Shown here: positions 1 through 7,759 of the stretch, piece by piece
How the letters are laid out: every line of letters begins with the position of its first letter
Position numbering within the stretch: position 1 is the first letter of the stretch
Source of the DNA: Shewanella sp. KT0246
Lineage (GTDB): Bacteria > Pseudomonadota > Gammaproteobacteria > Enterobacterales > Shewanellaceae
Length of the DNA stretch: 64,000 nt
Assembly (NCBI RefSeq): GCF_019654955.1
Contig: NZ_BPEV01000005.1
Span: forward strand, 103,107-167,106
Direction of reading: 5' to 3'
Made by a program: the position numbers and the translations under genes
The notes under the pieces: model-generated
The model's input: only the letters and a program-made list of their open reading frames with translations
Database searches by the model: none
What the model was told of the DNA's origin: nothing

Positions 1-1
1 A

Positions 2-118
2 GCTTTTGGTGAAGATTGCCCTTTTGATGTAAATAGTGAAAAAGATGAGTTAATTCAATCAGCTCAAAAAGAGCTCGAAGAGTGGTTTTATCATCTTCTT
101 AATAGTACCTTCAAATAA
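2..118 (+). CDS. 3' end of an unidentified gene (partial)
   Basis: An open frame runs in from the window edge and ends at TAA 116-118, giving 38 residues that end in STFK. It is rich in Glu, Lys and Leu with a likely amphipathic helix (around QSAQKELEEW). It is followed directly by a strong terminator hairpin, which supports a real gene end. The visible tail is too short to assign a family or function. Confidence 0.55.
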   Translation, partial: AFGEDCPFDVNSEKDELIQSAQKELEEWFYHLLNSTFK

Positions 119-120
119 CG

Positions 121-159
121 AAATGCCCTGTTAATGGAGACTCATTAACAGGGCATTTT
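121..159. terminator. Rho-independent terminator, probably bidirectional
   Basis: Perfect arms of about 16 bp (121-136 and 143-158) surround a 6-nt loop and are followed by T residues on the plus strand and A residues on the left. It lies between the converging partial gene at the left edge and the minus-strand regulator gene. Confidence 0.85.
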
Positions 160-192
160 TAGATGTAATACAATCATTAATAGCAGGAAAAA

Positions 193-1716
193 CTACTCAC
201 ATTGAGCTTTACCGCTAGCATAACAGCTTGGTTGACGTGGGCACACCGCACCCCGTGAGCAGATCACTCTGGCATCGTTTTCAATTCCACGTTCAATCCA
301 ATTAATATTGAGGATTTTTGCCACACTGGTGAGATCGGCTTTTATCGCCTTAGGTATCGCGACTAAGCCGCCATTATCAACACAAGCTTGTTTTAAGTCT
401 TGGGTAATTTTGTCGGCATCTTTACCTTGCGCTTCAATGGCGGGGTTTAAATCTATCCCTGCACATAACACATGTGGATTACCCGCTGAATCATCGACTT
501 TTATTGATTCACAACAGTAAATTCGCGGCTCATTACCCACATTCAAAATAGATATTTGCGCTGAGGTTCCTGTTGATGGTTCATTGATTTTTCTAAATAC
601 AGCCCAATGATGACAAGGATCTTCCACAATGCGCATATTGCCCCAAGGCAGTGGAATACCATTGCCGCGATACACCGCTTTAAGCTTACCTGGTGCATAC
701 GCATCAAAGTAATGCCAATGGGGGTAAGGAGAGACAACTGTCATTCTGCGCATGGCAACCGACGCCGATACTTGTAACTGTTTATGGATATCAATTTCGT
801 AGCCATGACGATCTAATAGCTGTCTGAATGGCACTTTAGGGCAGAGTAATGCCCCTGCAAAAAAGCTTGATTCAAAATCACGCCATGCATGCAAGATATC
901 TTGGGCATTAAGTGTGTTTGACTGCACAGTTGCATCATCATCCGCCTCAACTCGACGCCCCGATGTCATGACACTTTTCAGGCCATCTTTATTGTGGAGC
1001 ACGCAATGTCCAATGTGCACTGCCAAGTCATATTTAAGCCTTGGCGCATTGGATTTGAGCGCTTTATTGATAAAAATTGTCGCAGGTGGTTCAAAAAATG
1101 AGGTGGTTAACCGAGAAGAACGAGCGCCAGTTTCATCTAACACTTCAGTCGGAACTTCATCAATCCATTTGATTTTAAGCCCCATACTCTTAGCAATGCT
1201 AAGCATCTCATCAGCGCTAAGCGGCATCTGTTTTCTGCCAATATCTTCAGCGGCGCGTTCTAAATCTGGAAAGTGATTTTGATGATGTTCTTGGTGAGCA
1301 CGAATAAGTAACTGGGCAAATTGTCTGCCTGATGTGCCTGTTTGTGACAGCATTTCAGGTATCGCGATTTGTAAAATGTCATTCGAAAATAGAAAACTTG
1401 GCTCGAGTGGCATACCGCTAATACCGCCACGGCGTCCCTTTTCAGGGGTGATTGATTGCTCTTCTGGCATGTCATCTAAAAACCAGTCGACATCTTTTTG
1501 GAACACGGTGGCAATCACCGCCAGCATGCCAGCACTGGGCACTCTTTTACCCCGTTCTATCATTGATAGATACGACACCGAAGGCGCAGAACTCGAATCA
1601 ACACGTATACATCTGGCCGACAAATCTTCCATTGTCAGATGATTACGTTTACGCAGATTGCGAATCTTTGTACCCAGGAAATGTGACTTTCTCATCAAGC
1701 TTTGTTCATTACGCAT
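193..1716 (-). CDS. XRE-family regulator with DUF3612-type C-terminal region
   Basis: This 507-aa DNA-binding regulator has an N-terminal Cro/CI-type helix-turn-helix (about residues 14-80: LGTKIRNLRKRNHLTMEDLS, then YLSMIERGKRVPS). A long regulatory region follows that resembles the DUF3612/short-chain-fatty-acid regulator (RamB/ScfR-like) group. The C-terminus is Cys-rich (CCES, VLCAG, VICSRGAVCPRQPSCYASGKAQC), which suggests metal binding. Such regulators often sense acyl-CoA and control acetate, propionate or glyoxylate metabolism. That role is inferred, but it fits the divergent neighbour, which resembles a malate synthase G domain. The start at 1716 lacks a clear Shine-Dalgarno sequence; Met8 (1695) is an alternative. 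Three 14-bp-spaced repeats sit immediately upstream and may be an autoregulatory operator. Confidence 0.8.
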   Translation of the reverse strand: MRNEQSLMRKSHFLGTKIRNLRKRNHLTMEDLSARCIRVDSSSAPSVSYLSMIERGKRVPSAGMLAVIATVFQKDVDWFLDDMPEEQSITPEKGRRGGISGMPLEPSFLFSNDILQIAIPEMLSQTGTSGRQFAQLLIRAHQEHHQNHFPDLERAAEDIGRKQMPLSADEMLSIAKSMGLKIKWIDEVPTEVLDETGARSSRLTTSFFEPPATIFINKALKSNAPRLKYDLAVHIGHCVLHNKDGLKSVMTSGRRVEADDDATVQSNTLNAQDILHAWRDFESSFFAGALLCPKVPFRQLLDRHGYEIDIHKQLQVSASVAMRRMTVVSPYPHWHYFDAYAPGKLKAVYRGNGIPLPWGNMRIVEDPCHHWAVFRKINEPSTGTSAQISILNVGNEPRIYCCESIKVDDSAGNPHVLCAGIDLNPAIEAQGKDADKITQDLKQACVDNGGLVAIPKAIKADLTSVAKILNINWIERGIENDARVICSRGAVCPRQPSCYASGKAQCE

Positions 1717-1718
1717 TT

Positions 1719-1755
1719 TGTAAAATTCACACTGTAAAATTTTTATTGTGAAATT
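1719..1755. promoter_or_regulatory. Three direct repeats with 14-bp period (candidate operator)
   Basis: TGTAAAATT occurs at 1719-1727 and 1733-1741, and TGTGAAATT at 1747-1755, so the repeat starts are exactly 14 bp apart. The array abuts the start of the XRE regulator and lies in the divergent intergenic region. A fourth, weaker match begins near 1760. Iterated repeats here suggest a binding array for the regulator itself or another factor; this is inference. Confidence 0.5.
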
Positions 1756-1913
1756 GTAGTGAAAAATACACTAGACTACAAATTAAGCAATCGGGAAACA
1801 GTTTTTGGAAATCGTTCACCGCAGCTTGCAACTTGAATCAAAGCTAAGAGAAGTAACACTGAACTGACAGATTGACCAGACAGTGTAATGACCCAAACGA
1901 AGAGGATAAGGTT

Positions 1914-2432
1914 ATGACTATGACTACAATGCACACCAATACAGCAGCTCACAACCTTAACAGCTTCATTGAGGAACAATTTGTGGCGACCAGTACTAAC
2001 GCTGATAAAATTACCAATGCGAAAGTATTTTTAGATGACAACTTCCCGCTAACCGAAGGCACACATGCCGATGTGAGTAGCTATGTTATTTACTACACTC
2101 ATCTTTTAGCGTTTATGAAAGATGGCAGCCAATGTGGATTACAAAATCCGTGTCAGTTTGTTGCTCTAACGGGACATAAAAGCGACCCGACATCAGTGGT
2201 ATTAAAAAATAACGATACCCATGTTGAAGTATGCTTTGACAGAAATGGCGAGCTAGGCGCTAACGATCCTGCTCACATTGAAGATATTCAAGTGGCACTG
2301 CCAATTAAAAACTTACCGACACCTTACAAACAATGGGTAAGCATGCTGCATTCTCGCTGCTTACCTACTGAAGGAAATTGCAAAGTGTTTACTGCAAAAG
2401 ATGGCACTGATTACGCACTTCACCAGCGTTAA
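1914..2432 (+). CDS. Stand-alone relative of the malate synthase G insertion domain
   Basis: The protein is about 172 aa from the ATG at 1914, which follows AGAGGATAAGG at good spacing; a start at 1872 would lack this site. Residues about 37-125 align by eye with the beta-rich insertion domain of malate synthase G as I recall E. coli GlcB. Shared segments are FLDxxxPLxxG, DV, NPxQFVAxxG, PTxxxLKNNxxHxEx, DxNGxxGxxDPAHIxD. The catalytic TIM barrel with its Mg and glyoxylate ligands is entirely absent, so malate synthase activity is not expected. It could be a decayed or domesticated fragment, or a binding or regulatory protein. It is divergent from an XRE/DUF3612 regulator of a type linked to short-chain acid metabolism, and is followed by a good terminator. 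Function is unknown. Confidence 0.75.
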   Translation: MTMTTMHTNTAAHNLNSFIEEQFVATSTNADKITNAKVFLDDNFPLTEGTHADVSSYVIYYTHLLAFMKDGSQCGLQNPCQFVALTGHKSDPTSVVLKNNDTHVEVCFDRNGELGANDPAHIEDIQVALPIKNLPTPYKQWVSMLHSRCLPTEGNCKVFTAKDGTDYALHQR

Positions 2433-2468
2433 TCAGCTCGATAAGCCACTAGATTACATTGCACTCTC

Positions 2469-2495
2469 AAGGTCGGCATCATTGCCGGCCTTTTT
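2469..2495 (+). terminator. Rho-independent terminator
   Basis: The 10-bp stem AAGGTCGGCA/TGCCGGCCTT has a TCAT loop and is followed by a T-run. It ends the malate synthase-domain gene. Confidence 0.85.
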
Positions 2496-2666
2496 GTCAG
2501 TGAATACAAACCTCTCCTCCTGTCGCACCAACAATTAGCTAATAATGCACTAAAATAGCCGTGCTCCTATCCTATAAAAATTAACTTGCTGATTAATATA
2601 CTATTTAATAATGGTCTAACTCTTGCGCGTTCTTATAGACGTTTATCATGCCTATAGGAATTTATA

Positions 2667-3107
2667 ATGAATAAAGAACAAGTGGTTGAAGCAATTATTT
2701 TAGCGAAACATGCCCGCCAACTAAGCTGGCAAAATATTGCAGATGAGTTAGAAATGGGCTGTGTTTGGGTCACCTCAGCATGTTTAGGCATGAACAGCAT
2801 GCCAGAGAACGTCGCCGATAAATTGTGCCAGCTACTTGAGCTTCCTGCAGGTTCACAAGCTGCGCTCACGGCTTACCCAACCAAACAATGGCAACGTGAT
2901 GTACCACAAGATCCACTGGTCTATCGCCTCTATGAGGTGGTTGGTGTATATGGCGACACATTGAAAGAAGTCATTCAGGAGCAATTTGGTGATGGCATAA
3001 TGAGCGCCATTGATTTTTCAATGGATGTTGCAAAACAAACTGATCCTAAGGGCGATAGGGTCGTGATTACCATGAACGGTAAGTTTTTACCTTATAAAGC
3101 ATGGTAA
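2667..3107 (+). CDS. cynS: Cyanate hydratase (cyanase)
   Basis: Cyanase converts cyanate and bicarbonate to ammonia and CO2 in the cytoplasm, as a homodecamer in known examples. The 146-aa length is close to the usual 147-156. An N-terminal helix-turn-helix-like fold (KHARQLSWQNIADELE) precedes the catalytic domain. The triad equivalent to E. coli Arg96/Glu99/Ser122 is seen as Arg87, Glu90 and Ser113 (YRLYEVVGVYGD...GDGIMSAIDF). The start is supported by AGGA upstream of the ATG. It stands alone, with no adjacent cynT carbonic anhydrase, cynX transporter or cynR regulator. Confidence 0.96.
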   Translation: MNKEQVVEAIILAKHARQLSWQNIADELEMGCVWVTSACLGMNSMPENVADKLCQLLELPAGSQAALTAYPTKQWQRDVPQDPLVYRLYEVVGVYGDTLKEVIQEQFGDGIMSAIDFSMDVAKQTDPKGDRVVITMNGKFLPYKAW

Positions 3108-3203
3108 TTAATCCTTGATAGCCTGATGAAAGCTCGATATCGGGTTTGTATTAACGCAGTACTCTTGCTGCTGCGTTAATACTGACAAGCATTAAGGTCG
3201 TGC

Positions 3204-4925
3204 TTAATAAAATAAGGCTATCACTAACCCTAGTGCTAATAAGAAAGATAAACGCTGCCAAAATAAAATGGGGTCTTTATCAATATAAGGCGTGTGCTCA
3301 CGTATTGATTTAGGGTGAGGATGTTTAAGGTTATAAATAAATTCCGATACTTCAGCAGTGCGTTTTGACGGGGACACTTCAAGAGCTTTTTCAAGGGCAT
3401 AATCTACCCACTGAGGCACTGCGGCATTTCTACTTCGGGCAGGAACATAGCGTAAGCTTTGCTGCGCTTTTAACGTCGTTGCTTTGGCAACATCCACCCC
3501 GTAGGGCAACTGACCTGTCAGCATTTGATAAGTTATTACCGCCAGAGAAAAAATATCACTGCGACCATCGCCAAGCTCACCCACAAAATATTCAGGAGCA
3601 CTGTATTGGGCCGTACCCAAAATGTGGTCATCAATCCCTTGAGTTTCAATGATTCCTGCAACAGCTGTCGCACCGAAGTCAATAATTTTGACCACACTTT
3701 CTGTGGTGATCATGATGTTTTCAGGGCGTAAATCTTGGTGCACCATCTCTTGTCTGTGCATAGCTTGTAACCCCCGAGCGATTTGAACCACTATCGTTCT
3801 CACTGAATCTAAATCGGGCTGTTCATGATCGTGGATCCATTGGGCTAGCGTGCAACCTTCAACATACTCTGTTGCCGTGTAAAGGTAACCCTTAGGAACA
3901 CGTGACTTAACTGGTTTTAATAAATGCGTGTTAGATACCCTTTGTGCCACCCATTCTTCCATTAACAAGGTTTCTAAGTGGTCTTCATTTTGGCGCATTT
4001 CATCAGAAGGAACCTTAATTGCCACACGCTGACCAGAGGCTGTATCTTGAGCTAGGTAAACTCGGCTGCGACTACTCACATATAGTTCACGTTGAATCAC
4101 CACATCTTCGAATTCTTGGCCGCTATGTAATGGTGGCGGTAAAGGGAGTCGATTCAATAACTGTTTGAACTCATTGACGTCTGGATCAGGTAGAGAATCT
4201 ACCCGCACAATTTGAATACTCAAATTATCATCGCTACCAGCATCAAGCGCTTGCTGAACCAGCTCTTGCGCAACATTGGCTAAATCGCTGTTTTGCTCTA
4301 TTGCATCATTAATGGCATTGGCAATGGTTCTCGTTGGTAAAAACTCGTGCACACCATCAGTGGTCAATACAAAAATATCGCCCAAGTTAATCGAGCAGGA
4401 GTGATAATCACTATTGAGTAACGGGTTAATACCTAATGCTTGATTAAGGTAACTGACTTCATCGTCGACATAACGTCGATGATCTTCTGTTAATTGCTCT
4501 AAACTATTCCCGCTCAATTGGTAGATGCGAGAATCACCACAATGAAAAATATGTGCTGTATTTGATTTAAACACTAACCCACTAAAAGTGCAGACATAAC
4601 CTTTATTCAAGTCATGACGATGCGGGCCATTTTGGCTTTGAGCATATAGCCAATGATTAAGTGCCTGCAGCACTTTAAGCGCTGATTTTTTAACTGACCA
4701 GGCTTCAGAGGTTGCATAGTAATCACTGATAAAATTACTTATCGCACTTTCACTGGCAACACCACTGACTTCACTAGAACTAATACCATCAGCAATCGCA
4801 ACCACTACGCCTTTACTATGTATCAAGGCATTATCTGGTTGCATACTGCCACAGCAATCTTGATTGATCTGCTTTAGTCCGCAAACGCTTTGTTGTGCAA
4901 TCGTGAGTTTAAGCAAATTTTGCAT
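3204..4925 (-). CDS. Bifunctional PP2C phosphatase / Ser-Thr protein kinase
   Basis: This 573-aa signalling protein has an N-terminal PP2C phosphatase (about residues 10-245) with metal-binding motifs ADGISSSEVSG, HCGDSRIY, LTTDGVHEF and GSDDNLS. A eukaryotic-type kinase follows (about 275-535) with VAIK lysine, the catalytic loop HQDLRPEN (HRDLKPEN variant with R to Q and K to R but the catalytic Asp kept) and DFG. A single C-terminal membrane helix (FLLALGLVIALFY) anchors it. AAGGAAG precedes the start. It lies 81 bp downstream of a formate/nitrite channel on the same strand, so co-transcription is likely. Similar fusions accompany nitrate/nitrite assimilation genes in other proteobacteria; control of the channel is inferred. 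Confidence 0.93.
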   Translation of the reverse strand: MQNLLKLTIAQQSVCGLKQINQDCCGSMQPDNALIHSKGVVVAIADGISSSEVSGVASESAISNFISDYYATSEAWSVKKSALKVLQALNHWLYAQSQNGPHRHDLNKGYVCTFSGLVFKSNTAHIFHCGDSRIYQLSGNSLEQLTEDHRRYVDDEVSYLNQALGINPLLNSDYHSCSINLGDIFVLTTDGVHEFLPTRTIANAINDAIEQNSDLANVAQELVQQALDAGSDDNLSIQIVRVDSLPDPDVNEFKQLLNRLPLPPPLHSGQEFEDVVIQRELYVSSRSRVYLAQDTASGQRVAIKVPSDEMRQNEDHLETLLMEEWVAQRVSNTHLLKPVKSRVPKGYLYTATEYVEGCTLAQWIHDHEQPDLDSVRTIVVQIARGLQAMHRQEMVHQDLRPENIMITTESVVKIIDFGATAVAGIIETQGIDDHILGTAQYSAPEYFVGELGDGRSDIFSLAVITYQMLTGQLPYGVDVAKATTLKAQQSLRYVPARSRNAAVPQWVDYALEKALEVSPSKRTAEVSEFIYNLKHPHPKSIREHTPYIDKDPILFWQRLSFLLALGLVIALFY

Positions 4926-5006
4926 TAAAGCTTCCTTGCCGCCACAACAATTACAGTGTCATTAACGTAACCGTGTGGCGGTAAGAACTCACTTAAGTGT
5001 CCAATA

Positions 5007-5849
5007 TTAAGCAAGCTTTTCACGACGAGCTTCAGCTTGTTTGCGCTTACGCACTGGACTTTCTTTTACGTGAGTTAAATACAGCGGTAAACCAACAAGC
5101 ACAAATCCACCCACTAAATTACCCAGTGCGGTAGGGATTTCATTCCAAACGAGGTAATCCATAACCGTAAAGTCACCACCCATGATCATTGAGAATGGGA
5201 ACAGGAACATATTGACAATTGAGTGCTCAAAACCCATGAAGAAGAACAGCATAACGGGCATCCACATTGCCATCATTTTGCCGCTTGCAGAAGTAGAAAT
5301 CATTGCACCAACGACTCCCATTGATACCATCCAGTTACACAACATGCCGCGAATAAAAATGGTCATCCAACCCGCAAAGCCATGTTCTTGATAACCCAGA
5401 GTACGTGACTCACCGATGCTACTCACTTTCGCAGCGAGTACGCCACCATCAGTGTTATAACCATAAGTTAAAATAAACGATGCAAAGAAAGCAACCGTGA
5501 GGGCGCCGGCGAAATTGCCCACAAACACTAGGCCCCAATTCCGCAGCATTTGGTCTACTGTACAGCCATTTCTTTTATCCAAAACCGCCAATGGCACTAA
5601 GGTAAATACCCCAGTTAACAAATCAAACTTCATTAAATATAGCATGATAAAACCAACAGGGAATAAGAGAGACCCCGTTAGCAAACTGCCAGTCTTAACT
5701 ATCACCGTAATGGCAAAAAATGCTGCTAGACCTAAAATAGCTCCCGCCATAAAAGCACGGACCAATGTATCTTTGGTTGACATGAAAATTTTTTGTTCAC
5801 CAGCATCGACCATTTTGGCTGCGAACTCTTTTGGTTCAATATACGACAT
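5007..5849 (-). CDS. Formate/nitrite transporter (FNT) family channel
   Basis: This 280-aa inner-membrane protein has about six transmembrane helices. FNT signatures include the N-terminal KMVDAGEQK region, NWMVSMGV and FMGFEHSIVNMF with the conserved central His. FNT proteins form pentamers that pass formate, nitrite or hydrosulfide; the substrate cannot be fixed from sequence. A GGAG site lies upstream of the start. The downstream partner is the PP2C/kinase fusion. No nitrite reductase (nirBD) or pflB is next to it, so neither the NirC nor the FocA name is justified. Confidence 0.92.
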   Translation of the reverse strand: MSYIEPKEFAAKMVDAGEQKIFMSTKDTLVRAFMAGAILGLAAFFAITVIVKTGSLLTGSLLFPVGFIMLYLMKFDLLTGVFTLVPLAVLDKRNGCTVDQMLRNWGLVFVGNFAGALTVAFFASFILTYGYNTDGGVLAAKVSSIGESRTLGYQEHGFAGWMTIFIRGMLCNWMVSMGVVGAMISTSASGKMMAMWMPVMLFFFMGFEHSIVNMFLFPFSMIMGGDFTVMDYLVWNEIPTALGNLVGGFVLVGLPLYLTHVKESPVRKRKQAEARREKLA

Positions 5850-6059
5850 AGCTTCACACTCCTAGATTTAATTCTGGTCATGTTTTGCGAGTTCTATGCC
5901 ACTATAAAAAAGTCAAATTAAACAACTTGTTAACATAAAGGTGTACCATAAGCTAATGAGTTAAAGCACTATAATAGCTCGTTTTTTATTCATCCTGCCC
6001 TATATTGGAACGTCATCAAAAATTTCAATCAAGTTGTATTTATCCTTAAGGTTGAATGA

Positions 6060-7580
6060 CTAAGGCCTAAAAAAGCGTGAAGCTTGAGCCACTTGATTAA
6101 GCGGTTTTCCTTGGACAATTTCACCGCCCGAGTTCACTTCGGTGATAAAAAATGTCAGCGTTTCGCGTGTTTGAGATAACCCCTGTTTATCAGGGTGCTT
6201 CATCGAGCTGGTGACTGTAATAGGATATTCAAGTTGCTCAGCCGCTTTAATCAACACCACAGTGTCATTTGCAATCGCAAAATCATAAGCTGATAAGTTG
6301 TCGTAACTGATACTGATATTATAAAAAGCGGCTTGCTGGGTTTTATTACGGATTTTAAGTAAATAGCTATTTTCAGTGACCTCTTTGTTTAGCTCGGTGC
6401 TGACCACACGATATAGACTTTGACGATCACGAATAACGTTTAATTGAATGTCAGTACGGCTTTGTAAATCCAGTACGATCATGACTAGCATCACCACTAA
6501 TGCACCGGCATAACCCAATGCTTTTACTGACCAGAACGAGGGTTTTTCACCTTTTTTCAGTGCGTTTTCACTGGTAAAGCTGATTAGGTTTGGAAGATAG
6601 CCAAACTTTTCCATCGTTTGATTGCAGGCATCGACACAGGCGCCGCAATTAATACATTCGTATTGCAGGCCATTACGAATATCTATACCTGTTGGGCAAA
6701 CATCAACACACAAATGGCAATCGACACAGTCACCTAAACCAGCAGGCTTGTTATCATTTACCAGTGCTAATTGCTTCTTGTTACGCTTACGCGGACCACG
6801 GTTTTCACCACGAGCAGCATCATAGCTAACGGTTTTAGTATTCGCATCGAACATCACAGCTTGAAAACGCGAATATGGGCAACAATGTAAACACATCATT
6901 TCTCGCATCCACCCTGCATTAAGGTAAGTACATAGTGCAAAAAACCAAACCCAAACACCGGTCCAAAACCCGCTACTGAAACTAAAAATATCCGAATATA
7001 ACTCCCGGGCGGGCATGAAGTAGCCCATAAAACCACAGCCAGTCAGCAATGCTATAACAGCCCAAGCAGTGTGCTTTGATACCCTTTTACCGATTTTGGA
7101 CATAGATAAGGGCGCATTATCTAATGCGGTGCGGTGATGATGATTACCTTCAACTTTCGCTTCAACCCACATAAACATCGCAGTCCACGCGGTTTGTGGG
7201 CATAAAAAGCCGCACCAAACTCTGCCCCAATATACCGTGACAAAAAACAATGCGAATGCGGCAGCCATAAAGACCCAAGCCAACACGGTAAAATCTTGCG
7301 GCCATAAGGTGATATTAAAAAAGAAAAATTGCTGTTCGGTCACATCAAACAAAATAGCCTGACGCCCGTTGAAATTGATGAAAGGGATCAGGAAAAATAT
7401 CGCAATCAGCAAAGTATTAGTTTGCTGACGGATTTTTTGAAATACCCCTTTCTGTTCGCGAACATGAATTTTGCCAGAGGCGCTGACATTAACAACAGGA
7501 ATGCGCTGGGTAGATGGTGTGGGTAGCCGACTCGAGACTGGCTTTGACGTCGCTGGTTTTGACATTGCTGCTTTTGACAT
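6060..7580 (-). CDS. ccoG: Cytochrome c oxidase accessory protein CcoG (RdxA/FixG family)
   Basis: This 506-aa membrane ferredoxin-like protein is involved in cbb3-type oxidase maturation; known CcoG handles copper reduction for the CuB centre. It has several membrane helices (including VWCGFLCPQTAWTAMF), two 4Fe-4S clusters in CVDCHLCVDVCPTGID and CINCGACVDACNQT, and a C-terminal Ig-like domain. The N-terminus is a Ser/Pro/Lys-rich extension beginning with a repeated MSK pattern. TAGGA lies upstream of the ATG. It is not adjacent to ccoNOPQ here. A good sigma-54 type promoter and palindromes lie upstream. Confidence 0.95.
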   Translation of the reverse strand: MSKAAMSKPATSKPVSSRLPTPSTQRIPVVNVSASGKIHVREQKGVFQKIRQQTNTLLIAIFFLIPFINFNGRQAILFDVTEQQFFFFNITLWPQDFTVLAWVFMAAAFALFFVTVYWGRVWCGFLCPQTAWTAMFMWVEAKVEGNHHHRTALDNAPLSMSKIGKRVSKHTAWAVIALLTGCGFMGYFMPARELYSDIFSFSSGFWTGVWVWFFALCTYLNAGWMREMMCLHCCPYSRFQAVMFDANTKTVSYDAARGENRGPRKRNKKQLALVNDNKPAGLGDCVDCHLCVDVCPTGIDIRNGLQYECINCGACVDACNQTMEKFGYLPNLISFTSENALKKGEKPSFWSVKALGYAGALVVMLVMIVLDLQSRTDIQLNVIRDRQSLYRVVSTELNKEVTENSYLLKIRNKTQQAAFYNISISYDNLSAYDFAIANDTVVLIKAAEQLEYPITVTSSMKHPDKQGLSQTRETLTFFITEVNSGGEIVQGKPLNQVAQASRFFRP

Positions 7581-7620
7581 GGTCTGGTCCTAATTTGCCT
7601 TTATTAGCTCACAGCTAAAT

Positions 7621-7636
7621 AGCAAAACCTACGCCA
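7621..7636 (-). promoter_or_regulatory. Candidate sigma-54 (-24/-12) promoter of ccoG
   Basis: On the minus strand this reads TGGCGTAGGTTTTGCT, matching TGGC-N7-TTGCT with the GG and GC elements at exact sigma-54 spacing. It lies about 40 bp upstream of the ccoG ATG. The palindromic candidate activator sites are 65-110 bp further upstream, a normal enhancer distance. Confidence 0.6.
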
Positions 7637-7699
7637 ACCACTACAGCAAATTAAGTTGTTGATTATAAATAACAAAATTAAATTAGGGAATATTAAAAG

Positions 7700-7733
7700 T
7701 CACGAAATATCACTTATTAGCGATATATCGTGA
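7700..7733. promoter_or_regulatory. Palindromic candidate enhancer site(s) upstream of ccoG
   Basis: Arms TCACGAAATATC (7700-7711) and GATATATCGTGA (7722-7733) form an inverted repeat with one mismatch. The right part, 7718-7733, read on the minus strand is TCACGATATATCGCTA, which matches 14 of 16 bases of the palindrome at 9264-9279. Both lie next to the sigma-54 activator gene, suggesting that protein's sites. Confidence 0.6.
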
Positions 7734-7759
7734 TCTCAAATTAGAGGTTATGATTCGGT

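Noticed and set aside
914..1276. Open frame of 120 codons on the plus strand
   Set aside because: Antisense to the XRE regulator; Ser-rich shadow translation without a ribosome site.
5497..5865. Open frame of 122 codons on the plus strand
   Set aside because: It lies entirely antisense to the strongly supported FNT channel gene and its translation has no recognisable family.
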